From: Magnetospira sp. QH-2 | GTDB lineage: Bacteria > Pseudomonadota > Alphaproteobacteria > Rhodospirillales > Magnetospiraceae | Length of the DNA: 64,000 bases | Reading direction: 5' to 3' | Assembly (NCBI RefSeq): GCF_000968135.1 | Contig: NZ_FO538765.1 | Coordinates: 124,001-188,000, forward strand | In this document: piece after piece, positions 8,761-18,415 of the stretch | How positions within the stretch are numbered: the first letter of the stretch is position 1 | Layout of the letters: every line of letters starts with the position of its first letter | The notes under the pieces: model-generated | Seen by the model: the letters and a program-made list of their open reading frames with translations, nothing else | What the model was told of the DNA's origin: nothing | Database searches by the model: none | Made by a program: the position numbers and the translations under genes

Positions 8761-8791
8761 CGGCGGGGTCAGTGGGCCCCGCCGTTTTTTT
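8761..8791 (+). terminator. Rho-independent terminator after ccoP
   Basis: A perfect 8-bp stem CGGCGGGG/CCCCGCCG (8761-8768 and 8777-8784) is followed directly by seven T residues. It separates the structural ccoNOQP genes from ccoGHIS, so the assembly genes need read-through or a promoter in 8792-8976. Confidence 0.9.
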
Positions 8792-8976
8792 GCTTTTCTT
8801 TTTAGAATTATTCTTGTTATATTGTAACTCTAGGGTATACTGGGGTACGACGAAATTGGGGAGACACGGGTCTGCGGTGAAACCAGCGGACTCGCGATGT
8901 CTCTCTTTGCATGTTAAGACGGTGCCCGACCGACTGAACCCGAGGCGGCGGCCCGAAAAATATAACGGTGACGACC

Positions 8977-10431
8977 ATGGCAGATTCGAACCAGACCGCC
9001 TCCAACCAACCCATGACTCCCCCTCCGCTGTTTGCTGCCACGCAGGCCATATATCCGCGTGATATCAAGGGAACGTTTCGAACGGTCAAATGGGTGGCGC
9101 TATGGGTGCTACTGGGAATCTACTACGTCTTTCCGTGGCTGAAATGGACTCGGGGCGAGGGAGTCACCGACCAATTCCTGCTGCTCGACATGGCTGGTCG
9201 CCGGGGCTATATCGGCCCCATCGAGATCTGGCCGCAGGAGGTCTATTACCTCACCGGTGTGTTGATCCTGGCTGCCATCGGGTTGTTCTTCTCCTCGGCG
9301 CTGTTGGGACGTGTATGGTGCGGATTCGCCTGTTTCCAGACCGTCTGGACCGACCTGTTCATGTGGGTCGAGCGGCGCATCGAGGGTGATCGAAACAAGC
9401 GCATTGCCGCCGACAAAAAACCCATGAACCTGGCCAAGTTATCCAAGAAACTGGTCAAGCATATTCTTTGGATGTTCATCGCCCTGGCCACCGCCGGTTA
9501 TTTCGTTTTCTATTTTGTCGAGGCCGATGTGGCCTTTTGGAGCATGCTGGATGGCACGGCCGGGGGCTGGACCTACTCGGTGGTCGGTACCCTGACCTTT
9601 ACCACCTATATGGCGGCGGGCTGGGCCCGGGAACAGATCTGTATTTACATGTGCCCCTATCCCCGTTTCCAGGCGGCCATGTTCGATGAAGACACGTTCC
9701 TGGTGACCTACGAGGAGTGGCGCGGAGAACCACGCGCCAAGTTCAATCCCAAGCAGGGTTTCGACGAAAGCCGGGGCCATTGCGTGGATTGCGGCATGTG
9801 TGTCCATGTCTGTCCCACCGGGGTCGATATCCGAAAAGGCAATCAGTTGGCCTGTATCGGCTGTGCCCTATGCGTGGACGCCTGCAATACGGTCATGGAC
9901 CGCTTCAAAATGCCGCGCAATCTGATCGCGTATGATTCCGAGCGCAATCAGGTGCTTCGTTCCCAGGGCGGAAATCCGGTGAGAAAATGGGTCCGCCCCC
10001 GGACGATCGGCTATACGGTGCTGATGATAGCGGTCATGGCGATCATGGCTATCGGGTTCAGCAACCGGGCATCCATCGAGATCAACATCCTGCGTGATCG
10101 GGCCCCGTTGTTCGTCCGCCTGTCGGACGGCAATATCCGCAACGGCTACACATATAAGATCCTCAACATGGTCTCGCGGTCGAAAACCTATGAACTGTCC
10201 CTCAAGGGCATTGATGGTGCGCTGATGACCGTGATCGGTTACCAAAAGACACCATCGGCCAAGGCGACACTGCCGGTCAAATCGGATACGGTGGGCACTT
10301 TCAAGGTCTATGTGAAATCCGGGACCGACGTCCTGGATGGGGAGTCCACGGATCTGGACTTTGTCCTGACCGACACAGAAACCGGGGAATCGGTTTCCAA
10401 TAGCAGCGTTTTCCGCGCTCCAAGGAGATAG
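8977..10431 (+). CDS. ccoG: cbb3 oxidase accessory polyferredoxin CcoG/FixG
   Basis: About 484 residues with several transmembrane helices, the W-C-G-F-A-C-F-Q-T-V-W segment, and two [4Fe-4S] motifs (C-V-D-C-G-M-C-V-H-V-C-P and C-I-G-C-A-L-C-V-D-A-C) near residues 265-310, then an Ig-like C-terminal domain. CcoG acts as a cupric reductase delivering Cu(I) for cbb3 assembly. A GTG lies three codons upstream of the chosen ATG; neither start has a strong ribosome-binding site. The 185 bases between the upstream terminator and this start probably hold its promoter, but I could not identify boxes. Confidence 0.93.
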   Translation: MADSNQTASNQPMTPPPLFAATQAIYPRDIKGTFRTVKWVALWVLLGIYYVFPWLKWTRGEGVTDQFLLLDMAGRRGYIGPIEIWPQEVYYLTGVLILAAIGLFFSSALLGRVWCGFACFQTVWTDLFMWVERRIEGDRNKRIAADKKPMNLAKLSKKLVKHILWMFIALATAGYFVFYFVEADVAFWSMLDGTAGGWTYSVVGTLTFTTYMAAGWAREQICIYMCPYPRFQAAMFDEDTFLVTYEEWRGEPRAKFNPKQGFDESRGHCVDCGMCVHVCPTGVDIRKGNQLACIGCALCVDACNTVMDRFKMPRNLIAYDSERNQVLRSQGGNPVRKWVRPRTIGYTVLMIAVMAIMAIGFSNRASIEINILRDRAPLFVRLSDGNIRNGYTYKILNMVSRSKTYELSLKGIDGALMTVIGYQKTPSAKATLPVKSDTVGTFKVYVKSGTDVLDGESTDLDFVLTDTETGESVSNSSVFRAPRR

Positions 10432-10438
10432 AAACATC

Positions 10439-10933
10439 ATGGCCGCACAACGCGCCGACGGTTGGTGGTACCCCTGGATCTTTGTTGTTGGCATGACCAT
10501 TGTGGTCGTGGTCAACGGCTTTTTGATCTATTTCGCCACCAGCACCTATAGCGGTCTGGAAACGGAAAACCACTACGAAGAAGGCATCGCCTATAATCAG
10601 ACCCTGGAAATGGTGCGCCAGCAAGAAGCCATGGGTTGGACCGCCGAAATCAACTTTACCCCCTCTGGGGAAAGCGCCGAAGGGGTCAATGGTACCTTGC
10701 TGGTCAAGCTGCTTGATCGGGATGGCAGCCCGGTCCCGGGCCTGAAGGTCAAAGCCTACTTCATCCGTCCGACAAAGGAAGGTTTCGACCGCGAAGCCGA
10801 CATGCTGCCGTTCAGTGGTGGATCCTATGCCACGCCTGTTTCGCTGCCGCTCAAAGGCCAGTGGGACGCCCATGTCGTGGCCCTAGGCGGCGAGGTGCCG
10901 TTCCAGCAGGTCGAACGCTTCGTGGCCAAGTAG
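10439..10933 (+). CDS. ccoH: cbb3 oxidase assembly protein CcoH/FixH
   Basis: A 164-residue protein with one N-terminal helix after G-W-W-Y-P-W and then a periplasmic domain containing E-N-H-Y-E-E-G-I-A-Y-N-Q, the FixH-family hallmark. It helps assemble or stabilise the oxidase. AAGGAGA lies about 10 bases ahead of the ATG, overlapping the end of ccoG. Gene order ccoG-H-I-S is canonical. Confidence 0.92.
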   Translation: MAAQRADGWWYPWIFVVGMTIVVVVNGFLIYFATSTYSGLETENHYEEGIAYNQTLEMVRQQEAMGWTAEINFTPSGESAEGVNGTLLVKLLDRDGSPVPGLKVKAYFIRPTKEGFDREADMLPFSGGSYATPVSLPLKGQWDAHVVALGGEVPFQQVERFVAK

Positions 10934-10954
10934 GCCCGCAGGTGCGGGGGTTCC

Positions 10955-13282
10955 ATGGCTGACTGCCTGCATTGCGGCACGCCGGTGCCCGACAACAGCG
11001 ATGGTGGCCGGGATTTCTGCTGTCACGGCTGCGAGGCGGCCTACGACCTAGTCCGGGGCCTGGGGCTCGATGCCTATTACCAACGTCGCTGCATTGATCC
11101 GGAAGCCCGGATCCTCAAGCCCGACGAAGATGACACCGACATCGACTATAGCCGCCATGTGCGCACTGGCGAGGATGGTGGCCATCAGCTTTCCTTGATG
11201 GTCGAAGGTTTGCATTGCGCAGCCTGTGTTTGGCTGATCGAATCAGTTCTATCCAGGAATCCCGCTGTCACTCAGGCCCGGGTCAATATGACCACCCATC
11301 GCCTGAACCTGGCCTGGACCGGTGATGCCCACAAGGCCGATGACATTATTCACACGGTTCTGACCCTGGGCTACCGGCTGGTGCCCTTCGATCCGGAGCG
11401 TTTGAGCGCCGAGGGTTTGAAGCGGGAAAAAGAATTGTTGCGGGCCATGGCGGTGGCAGGATTCGCGGCGGGCAACGTGATGCTGCTTTCCGTATCGGTC
11501 TGGGCCGGTCATGCCAGCGGCATGATGCAGTCCACCCGGGATCTGATGCATTGGCTGTCGGCACTGGTTGTTCTTCCGGCGCTGGTCTATTGCGGGCGGC
11601 CCTTTTTCCGTTCCGCCCTGATTGCCCTGCGCGGCGGCCATACCAACATGGACGTGCCCATTTCCCTGGCGGTGATCCTGACTGCCGGGATGAGCCTGTC
11701 CGAAACAATGCGCAGCGGGCCGCATGTGTACTTCGATTCAGCGATCATGCTGTTGTTCTTCCTGCTCATCGGGCGCTACCTCGATAGCCGGGCGCGGGGT
11801 CGGGCGCGGGCATCGGCTGAACGGTTGCTGGGACTGACGGCGACAGCGGTCACGGTCATCGATGAGGATGGCACCCGTCGTTTCTTGCCCTTGGAAGAGG
11901 TCCACGACGGCATGACCGTGCTGGCGGCGGCGGGGGAGAAAATCGCCGTGGATGGGGAAATCCTCACCGGGCGCAGCGATGTGGACGCCTCCATGATCAG
12001 CGGCGAAAGCACGCCGGAAACGGTTGCGGAGGGAGACAAGGTATTCGCCGGCACAACCAATCTCAGCGGCCCTTTGACCTTGCGCGTGACCGCGACGGGG
12101 GAGGGGACCTTGCTGGCGGAAATTGTCCGCTTGATGGAATCCGCCGAACAGGGCCGGGCCCGATATGTGGCGGTGGCCGACCGGGTCGCCCGCTGGTATG
12201 CCCCGGTGGTCCATGGGCTGGCCTTGGTCACTTTCCTGGGCTGGTGGGGGTTGGGTGGCCTGGATTGGCAACCGGCTTTGATGATCGCCGTTTCGGTATT
12301 GATCATCACCTGTCCCTGTGCCCTGGCCCTGGCCGTGCCGGTGGTTCAGGTTATTGCCTCGGGCCGTTTGATGCGCCAGGGTATCCTGCTTAAGAACCCG
12401 TCGGCCCTGGAGCGCCTGGTACAGGTGGACCGGGTGGTTTTCGACAAAACCGGTACCCTGACCATCGGCAAGCCCGTTCCGGCCAATCTCGATGAACTGG
12501 CAGAGGCTGATAAAACCCTTGCCGCGTCCATGGCCGCGGCCAGCAAGCATCCCCTGGCACGCGCTTTGTGCCGCGCCCTGCCCATGGTGCCGGTGGCCCA
12601 GGGGGTGGCAGAAGTGCCCGGACGCGGTCTGGTCCTGGGCGAGGTCAAGCTGGGGGCCCGGGATTGGTGCGGGGAGGCGTCCGCCCCGTCGAGCGAGGGG
12701 CCGGAGTTGTGGTTGTCACAACCTAAAAGGCCTGCGGTGCTGATCCGCTTCACGGATAGACTACGGCCCGATGCCGAAGCGGTTGTCGCGTCTTTGTCGG
12801 CGGAAAAAGAAATCCTCTCCGGCGATCGGGAGCCGGTGGTCTCGGCTGTGGCCGAAGCCGCGGGCATTGCGCGTTGGCGTGCCAACTGTTCGCCGACTGA
12901 CAAGACCGACCGTCTGGAATCCCTTGCCGCCCAAGGAGCGCATACCATGATGGTCGGTGACGGCCTCAATGATGCGCCGGCACTTGCGGCGGCCCATGTG
13001 TCCCTGTCGCCGTCCACCGCCGTGGATGTCAGTCAGACCGCCGCCGACGTGATTTTTCAGGGCGATCGCCTGGCCCCGGTGGCGGAAGTCTTGGCGGTGG
13101 CCCGGCGCGCTGATCGGCTGGTCAAACAGAACTTCCTGCTGGCCTTCCTTTACAATGCCTGTACCATTCCCTTGGCGGTCGCCGGGTATGTGACCCCACT
13201 GATTGCCGCCGTGGCCATGTCTTCGTCATCGCTGGTGGTCATCTCCAACGCCCTCCGGTTGGGGCGCAGAATAGGGAAATAG
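10955..13282 (+). CDS. ccoI: Copper-translocating P-type ATPase CcoI/FixI
   Basis: This 775-residue P1B-type ATPase supplies copper to the CcoN active site. The N-terminus has a cysteine cluster (C-L-H-C-G, then F-C-C-H-G-C) typical of CcoI, then an HMA domain with H-C-A-A-C. The membrane copper motif C-P-C is present in I-T-C-P-C-A-L-A-L. The phosphorylation motif is D-K-T-G-T-L-T, and the hinge is G-D-G-L-N-D-A-P. Eight transmembrane helices are expected. It lies 21 bases after ccoH. Confidence 0.95.
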   Translation: MADCLHCGTPVPDNSDGGRDFCCHGCEAAYDLVRGLGLDAYYQRRCIDPEARILKPDEDDTDIDYSRHVRTGEDGGHQLSLMVEGLHCAACVWLIESVLSRNPAVTQARVNMTTHRLNLAWTGDAHKADDIIHTVLTLGYRLVPFDPERLSAEGLKREKELLRAMAVAGFAAGNVMLLSVSVWAGHASGMMQSTRDLMHWLSALVVLPALVYCGRPFFRSALIALRGGHTNMDVPISLAVILTAGMSLSETMRSGPHVYFDSAIMLLFFLLIGRYLDSRARGRARASAERLLGLTATAVTVIDEDGTRRFLPLEEVHDGMTVLAAAGEKIAVDGEILTGRSDVDASMISGESTPETVAEGDKVFAGTTNLSGPLTLRVTATGEGTLLAEIVRLMESAEQGRARYVAVADRVARWYAPVVHGLALVTFLGWWGLGGLDWQPALMIAVSVLIITCPCALALAVPVVQVIASGRLMRQGILLKNPSALERLVQVDRVVFDKTGTLTIGKPVPANLDELAEADKTLAASMAAASKHPLARALCRALPMVPVAQGVAEVPGRGLVLGEVKLGARDWCGEASAPSSEGPELWLSQPKRPAVLIRFTDRLRPDAEAVVASLSAEKEILSGDREPVVSAVAEAAGIARWRANCSPTDKTDRLESLAAQGAHTMMVGDGLNDAPALAAAHVSLSPSTAVDVSQTAADVIFQGDRLAPVAEVLAVARRADRLVKQNFLLAFLYNACTIPLAVAGYVTPLIAAVAMSSSSLVVISNALRLGRRIGK

Positions 13283-13288
13283 CGCACC

Positions 13289-13459
13289 TTGGACATTATC
13301 ATTTACCTCATACCCATTGCCCTCGGCCTCGGTGCTTTGGGCCTGACCGCCTTTCTTTGGGCCTTGAAAAGCGGCCAGTTCGAGGACCTGGACGGGGCGG
13401 CCAACCGCATCCTGTTCGACGATGAAGAGGTCAAAAAAACACCGCTCGATAAAAAGTGA
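13289..13459 (+). CDS. ccoS: cbb3 oxidase maturation protein CcoS/FixS
   Basis: A 56-residue protein starting at a TTG six bases after ccoI: (M)-D-I-I-I-Y-L-I-P-I-A-L-G-L-G, one helix, then F-L-W-A-L-K-S-G-Q-F-E-D-L-D-G-A-A, the invariant CcoS motif, and R-I-L-F-D-D. The TTG start is required because no ATG or GTG lies in frame. CcoS is needed for cofactor insertion into CcoN. Confidence 0.9.
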   Translation: MDIIIYLIPIALGLGALGLTAFLWALKSGQFEDLDGAANRILFDDEEVKKTPLDKK

Positions 13460-13561
13460 ATTGAAAAATTGGTGCAGTGCCCCATATCTTTCTTCGCAGG
13501 TGCAATAATTTGTGCTACAACATTACGACAGACCCCGTCATGATCATCGACGAGAGCCGAC

Positions 13562-14404
13562 ATGAGCGTACATAAAAAGATCCAAAAGATGACCGCCCCC
13601 AAGATTCGGGCCCGCAAGGGGGCAGAGCCCCTTGTCTGTTTGACCGCCTACACCACACCCATGGCCCGCAATTTGGACGACACGGTGGATCTGCTGCTGG
13701 TCGGTGATTCCCTGGGCATGGTGGTCTATGGCCTTGATAGTACTTTGGGCGTGACACTGGATATGATGATCGCCCATGGGGCGGCGGTGGTGCGCGGCGC
13801 GCAACAGGCCTGTGTCATTGTCGATCTGCCTTTCGGCAGCTATCAGGAATCTCCCGAACAAGCCTTCCGCAACGCCGCTCGGGTAATGGCCGAGACCGGC
13901 GCCGACGGGGTGAAGCTCGAAGGCGGCGCCGAAATGGCTGAAACAGTCGCCTTTTTGAGCCAACGGGGCATTCCGGTGATGGGCCATGTGGGGCTGATGC
14001 CGCAATCGGTCAACACCGCTGGTGGGTTCCGGTCCCACGGCAAGGATTTCGCCGAGGGCGAACGCATTCGCCAGGACGCCTGGGCCGTTGCCGACGCCGG
14101 GGCTTTTTCCCTGGTCATCGAAGGCACCGTGGAGCCCTTGGCCCGCGAAATAACCGAAATGGTTCCCGTTCCGACCATCGGCATCGGCGCCTCGCCCGCG
14201 TGCGACGGCCAGATTCTAGTGGTTGATGACATGCTCGGGAGCTTTACCGACTTCCAACCCAAGTTCGTCAAGCGCTATGCCCATTTGGCCGACGACATTC
14301 ACGCCGCCGCCGAGGCCTATGCCGATGACGTGCGATCCCGCAAATTCCCAACCGCCGAGCATTGTTTCGGTGCCGTACGAGCAGTTCGCGTCGTCGGAGA
14401 ATAA
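13562..14404 (+). CDS. panB: 3-methyl-2-oxobutanoate hydroxymethyltransferase
   Basis: The first committed step of pantothenate synthesis: it transfers a hydroxymethyl group from 5,10-methylene-THF to 2-oxoisovalerate to give ketopantoate. The 280-residue TIM-barrel protein shows [28 protein letters not shown] and G-H-V-G-L-M-P-Q, matching the metal- and substrate-binding segments. panC follows 10 bases later. Confidence 0.95.
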   Translation: MSVHKKIQKMTAPKIRARKGAEPLVCLTAYTTPMARNLDDTVDLLLVGDSLGMVVYGLDSTLGVTLDMMIAHGAAVVRGAQQACVIVDLPFGSYQESPEQAFRNAARVMAETGADGVKLEGGAEMAETVAFLSQRGIPVMGHVGLMPQSVNTAGGFRSHGKDFAEGERIRQDAWAVADAGAFSLVIEGTVEPLAREITEMVPVPTIGIGASPACDGQILVVDDMLGSFTDFQPKFVKRYAHLADDIHAAAEAYADDVRSRKFPTAEHCFGAVRAVRVVGE

Positions 14405-14414
14405 AGGCTCATTC

Positions 14415-15263
14415 ATGGAACCGGAAATCGTTCGCAACGTAGGCGACCTGCGCGCCCGCTTGGCCACATGGCGAGTAGGCGGAGAAACCATCGGCTTCGT
14501 GCCGACCATGGGCGCCTTGCATGAAGGCCACCTCAGTCTGGCCCGCGCCGCCGCCGAAAAGACCGACCATGTAGTTGCCTCGGTCTTCGTCAATCCCACT
14601 CAATTCGGCCCCAACGAAGATCTGCACCGCTATCCGCGCGACGAGGCTGGGGATCGAAAAAAGCTGGGCGATGCCGGTGTCTCGATCATGTATGTGCCGC
14701 AGATGCAGGAAGTCTATCCCATGGGCGAGCAGACCCGGGTAATTCTGCCGGAACTGGGCGATATCCTCGAAGGGGCTTACCGTCCCGGATTTTTTACCGG
14801 GGTCGCGACCGTGGTCGCCAAACTGTTAATCCAGGTGCTGCCCACGCTGGCCTTGTTCGGCGAGAAGGATTATCAGCAGCTGCTGGTCGTTCAACGCATG
14901 GCGACGGACCTGAGCATGCCAACCCGCATCGAAGGCCTGCCGACGATACGCGAATCCGACGGTCTCGCCATGTCATCGCGGAATGTCTATCTGGGCGAGG
15001 AAGAGCGGGTACAGGCCAAGGCGCTGTATGAAGTGATCAAGGACATGGCGCGCCGGTTCCGCTCCGGCGAATCCCCCGAGGCTCTGAGCCAATGGGCCAC
15101 CGGCTGTCTGGTGGATGCCGGATTCCGCAGTGTCGACTACGTCACCGTTCGCGATGCCGGGAACCTGTCGGAAGTGGAAGCCTTTGACGAAAAAAGGAAA
15201 TTCCGCATTCTGGCCGCTGCCCACATGGGCGGTGCCCGCCTCATCGACAACATCGCGGTGTGA
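14415..15263 (+). CDS. panC: Pantothenate synthetase
   Basis: This 282-residue enzyme joins pantoate and beta-alanine with ATP. Motifs: V-P-T-M-G-A-L-H-E-G-H-L-S-L (nucleotidylyltransferase HxGH type), V-F-V-N-P-T-Q-F-G, E-G-A-Y-R-P-G-F-F-T-G-V, F-G-E-K-D-Y-Q-Q and R-E-S-D-G-L-A-M-S-S-R-N. The ATG at 14415 gives standard length; longer in-frame starts would run into panB. Its TGA directly abuts the stop of the convergent gene. Confidence 0.95.
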   Translation: MEPEIVRNVGDLRARLATWRVGGETIGFVPTMGALHEGHLSLARAAAEKTDHVVASVFVNPTQFGPNEDLHRYPRDEAGDRKKLGDAGVSIMYVPQMQEVYPMGEQTRVILPELGDILEGAYRPGFFTGVATVVAKLLIQVLPTLALFGEKDYQQLLVVQRMATDLSMPTRIEGLPTIRESDGLAMSSRNVYLGEEERVQAKALYEVIKDMARRFRSGESPEALSQWATGCLVDAGFRSVDYVTVRDAGNLSEVEAFDEKRKFRILAAAHMGGARLIDNIAV

Positions 15264-16388
15264 TCAAGGCTTGGTATAAGTGATCCGGTAGATCGCTCCG
15301 GCGGAATCATCGGACACCAACAACGAGCCGTCCCACAACACCGCCACGTCCACCGGGCGGCCCCAAGCCTCGCCCTCCTTCAACCATCCTTCCGCGAAAA
15401 CTTCCTTGCGCAGGGCGTTGCCCTTGGCGTCAAAACGGATTCGCATCACCCTATAGCCATCGGGTTCTGCCCGGTTCCAAGAGCCATGCTGCGCCACGAA
15501 GGCGTCATTGCGATAGGCGGCGGGGAAAGAGTCGCCGGTATAAAAGCGGATACCCAGGGGCGCCACATGGGCATTGAAGTCGATATCCGGGAACCGCACT
15601 CCGGCGGGGGTCTTTTCGCCTTTGAAGTCGTCGGTCCGGGCCCTGCCGCCACCGTAAAAGGGAAAGCCGAAATGGTGTCCGGCCTTGTCGGCGCGGTTCA
15701 GCTCGTCGTGGGGGGAATCGTCGCCCATCCAATCGGCGCCGTTGTCGGTGAAAAACAGGTTTCCGGTGACCGGATGGAAATCCAGACCGACGGAATTGCG
15801 CACGCCGGTGGCGTGAGTTTGGGGTTTCCAGGTTTTGGGATCAAAGCGTTGGATGGTGCCTTCCATGCCCTTCAGGGCGCAGACATTGCAGGCGGCGCCA
15901 ATGGCCACATACAAGCCGTTGTCCGGCCCAAAGGCCGCATAACGCCAGCCATGCCAGCGTAAATCCGGCAGGCCTTCGTATAGCACTTCGGCCTTCAACC
16001 GGGTCTCGGGCTTCAAGTCACCAATGGGCAACCGTAGCAGGCGGTGGCGCTCGGCGATATAAAGCGCCGACGCGCGCCAGGCGACGCCATTGGGCATATT
16101 GAGGTCCGATGCGATCTGAAAGGCATCCTCGGCCGTGCCGTTTTGATCCCGATCGGCGACAGCATAGACTTTGTCGCCCCGGGTGCCGACGAATACCAAA
16201 CCTTTTTCGGGCGCCACCGCCAAGGATCGGGCGCCGGGAACACGGGCCCATAGGGAAATGGAAAAACCCTCGGGGAGTTTGATCCCCGCCAGATCCTTTT
16301 CCATGTCGGAATCGGCTCGCGCGGCGCACCCGCCCGTGGCCAAGATGCCCAAAAGCAGGGCCAAAAATAGAGTATGAAACATCGGCAT
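15264..16388 (-). CDS. PQQ-dependent sorbosone/glucose dehydrogenase-like beta-propeller lipoprotein
   Basis: About 374 residues. The N-terminus is hydrophobic and ends in a Cys (L-A-T-G-G-C-A-A), probably a lipoprotein signal. The remainder is a six-bladed GSDH-type propeller: A-V-A-P-E-K-G-L-V-F-V-G, L-N-M-P-N-G-V-A-W, G-V-R-N-S-V-G-L-D-F-H-P, F-T-D-N-G-A-D-W-M-G-D-D, H-G-S-W-N-R and R-P-V-D-V-A. These fit the soluble aldose/sorbosone dehydrogenase family; the true substrate is unknown. An extended start six codons upstream is possible. It is convergent with panC. Confidence 0.78.
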   Translation of the reverse strand: MPMFHTLFLALLLGILATGGCAARADSDMEKDLAGIKLPEGFSISLWARVPGARSLAVAPEKGLVFVGTRGDKVYAVADRDQNGTAEDAFQIASDLNMPNGVAWRASALYIAERHRLLRLPIGDLKPETRLKAEVLYEGLPDLRWHGWRYAAFGPDNGLYVAIGAACNVCALKGMEGTIQRFDPKTWKPQTHATGVRNSVGLDFHPVTGNLFFTDNGADWMGDDSPHDELNRADKAGHHFGFPFYGGGRARTDDFKGEKTPAGVRFPDIDFNAHVAPLGIRFYTGDSFPAAYRNDAFVAQHGSWNRAEPDGYRVMRIRFDAKGNALRKEVFAEGWLKEGEAWGRPVDVAVLWDGSLLVSDDSAGAIYRITYTKP

Positions 16389-16438
16389 GGCGCCAATGTG
16401 GGTCATTGCGGTCGCGAAATCAAGGGTCGGATGAGGCT

Positions 16439-17605
16439 CTAACGCAGGTAGAGATGCACTTCATTGGAAATCGCCGTGACGCTGGTACGCGCCGAGACGA
16501 TAATCCGATTCGGCGGCAGCCCCATATCCACCAGTTCCCGCAAGACACCCTCGGCGCTCCGCTTGGCGCGGCTGGTGTTGAGAGCGACGCGGGCATTGCC
16601 CCCGGCAGCCGGTGCAACGGCTACCAGATCGAAGGTGGCATCCGGACGTGCCTTCAAGACCTGACTGACGGCATTGTAGAGAGCCTGTTGATAGGGCACG
16701 TTTTCACGGTCGAAGCGGATCAGCACCACCGGACGACGGCCTGTGGTATCCATCGGGCTGGAGCCCACCTGCAAGCCGGGGCCCCCCACTTGATGGGTCA
16801 GGCTCTGGCCGAACATTTCACCGGTCTTGACCCCGACGCCCAAGGTATTCAGGTCGGCGCGGGCGCCGCGCACATAGTCGGTGGAGCGGCGCATGTCGTC
16901 GGACAGTTCGCCCAAAAGGCGCTCGATGAGAACGGCGGTGCGCTTGGTTTCGTCTTCCAAGACGGCCAACTGCTCGTGATCTTCGTCAACGGCACCGGAC
17001 AAGCGGAACGACGAGGTCACGGCTTCGGTTAGATACCCGGCCATGGTGGCGTCGGCGGTGACGGACTGGGAAACCTTGTTCATTTCGGCGATATTGGCGC
17101 CCATGCGGTCCAGGTCTTCCAGCGCGCTATTGTACTGCTGCACGAGAATCGGGTTGCCGGGGGTGGTGCCCACCTGCAAGCGGGCATAGATGGCGGCCAA
17201 GGTGCCGTGGAATCGCTGGGCATGCTGGACGGTTCCGGCGCGCACCTGCTGCAATTGTTCGTTATGCTGAGTGATCGAGCCGTGCAAACGAGAGAGTTCG
17301 TCGCGCATCTCGATGACTTTCTTGCCCACATAGGTGCCCGTGGGCACGCCGGGGCTCACGGATTGAGGCTGAAAATCACCGGTGCCCAATTGCGGCATGG
17401 GTGCCACCGGCGCCGCGGGCTCAACGGGTGTGGTCTGCAATCCGGCCGGGACCGCGTCCTGCCCTTCGGCGGTCTGCGTCGCGGCTTGATCCTCTCCTGC
17501 AGGGTCCTCTCCGGTCAAAGAGGGCCACAAGGCTTCTTCCGTAAAGGAACAGGCCGGAACCAGGAGCACGGAGCTCAATAACATTATTCTAATGCTTTTA
17601 TTCAT
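16439..17605 (-). CDS. Unidentified periplasmic lipoprotein with helical middle and OmpA-like C-terminus
   Basis: About 388 residues from the ATG at 17605. A signal sequence ends L-L-V-P-A-C, a plausible lipobox, then a Pro/Ala/Gln-rich linker (residues about 25-80). A long helical region of about 180 residues contains possible coiled coil. The C-terminal 110 residues (R-P-V-V-L-I-R-F-D-R-E-N-V-P-Y-Q to E-V-H-L-Y-L-R) have the alternating pattern of an OmpA/peptidoglycan-binding fold, including V-L-R-E-L-V-D-M-G-L-P-P-N-R-I, but the canonical NRRV segment is absent. I do not recognise a named family. Confidence 0.65.
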   Translation of the reverse strand: MNKSIRIMLLSSVLLVPACSFTEEALWPSLTGEDPAGEDQAATQTAEGQDAVPAGLQTTPVEPAAPVAPMPQLGTGDFQPQSVSPGVPTGTYVGKKVIEMRDELSRLHGSITQHNEQLQQVRAGTVQHAQRFHGTLAAIYARLQVGTTPGNPILVQQYNSALEDLDRMGANIAEMNKVSQSVTADATMAGYLTEAVTSSFRLSGAVDEDHEQLAVLEDETKRTAVLIERLLGELSDDMRRSTDYVRGARADLNTLGVGVKTGEMFGQSLTHQVGGPGLQVGSSPMDTTGRRPVVLIRFDRENVPYQQALYNAVSQVLKARPDATFDLVAVAPAAGGNARVALNTSRAKRSAEGVLRELVDMGLPPNRIIVSARTSVTAISNEVHLYLR

Positions 17606-17869
17606 CACGCGCGTCTGTCTGATGCCCCCAAGGACTGACACTATGGCCGGGGATTAGTGGATGATTGGTTAACGTGCAACCTATACCAGTCGGCAAATGC
17701 CATTCCCCCTGAGATTTTTCAGGATATTAAACAAAGCCGGGAAGCGCGACAAGCAGCGATTTCATTGTAGCGAAAGTTCTTTTCCCATTCGCATTCGGCC
17801 TCTTGACCTCTTTGGGCGGTTTGAGTATGGTCCCGCTCTCTTTGGCGGGGAGCCTGTCTCCCTCGCCCT

Positions 17870-17946
17870 GCGCCCGTAGCTCAACTGGATAGAGCACCTG
17901 ACTACGGATCAGGAGGTTAGGGGTTCGAATCCTCTCGGGCGCGCCA
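17870..17946 (+). tRNA. tRNA-Arg (anticodon ACG)
   Basis: A full cloverleaf of 77 bases: acceptor GCGCCCG/CGGGCGC, D-arm GCTC...GAGC, anticodon stem CCTGA/TCAGG with loop CTACGGA (anticodon ACG), variable loop AGGTT, T-arm with TTCGAAT, discriminator G and encoded CCA. Confidence 0.97.
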
Positions 17947-18357
17947 TTCTTTTCAATGTCTTAGTGGTCGTCTCGCGATTTCCCTGGTTTTCCGGGGTAA
18001 CGGCGGTCGGCGCCTTTTCAGCAAGCTTTGTCGTGGATGACGCTGCCAAGGAGCCGGAGATAGGCCAACTCGATTTGGCACGATGCCTGCGCGCAGGAGC
18101 CGGAACGTTTTGGTGGAACAGCCGATTTCTCCCCCCATGAGATAGGGTAACCCGTCAATTCCGTAGGGTGATCCCTCTTCTGCAAGGGCGATCAAGACCC
18201 ATTTGCTCCCGTCAATGGCATTTCTCCCAAACGCAGGATTCGCGGCCAGACCCTTGTCCGGGCTTTCGGGTATGGGAGCAGTGGATGGGCCTCCAGTTTT
18301 CTTGACATTCCTATTTTCGATTGACGCAACACTGAGGCGTGGAATTGGCTTGGCCTG
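17947..18357. other. Gene-poor stretch downstream of tRNA-Arg
   Basis: About 410 bases without a recognisable gene. A leftward open frame of up to 141 codons exists (stop at 17953), but it begins inside the R3 repeat end, is rich in Arg and Pro, and matches no family I know. Position next to a tRNA 3' end would suit a decayed insertion, but no att-like duplication of the tRNA end was found. Confidence 0.4.
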
Positions 18358-18415
18358 CCTGCCCCTGAGGCAAAACAATTCGGTCAGAATGGGTCATATT
18401 AAACGCGAAAGCCTT
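18358..18415 (-). repeat. R3 repeat, solo end
   Basis: Read on the minus strand this segment (AAGGCTTTCGCGTTTAATAT, then GACCCATTCTGACCGAATT and a CCTCAGGGGCAGG block) matches the left end of the full R3 element at 57689-57891 over about 55 bases with few differences. No second terminus was found nearby. It lies directly against the stop codon of the gene at 18415-19413. Confidence 0.7.

Noticed and set aside
17953-18378. Leftward open frame of 141 codons between tRNA-Arg and the R3 end
   Set aside because: It would start with TTG inside the repeat, is Arg/Pro-rich, has no ribosome-binding site and matches no family. Treated as non-coding.
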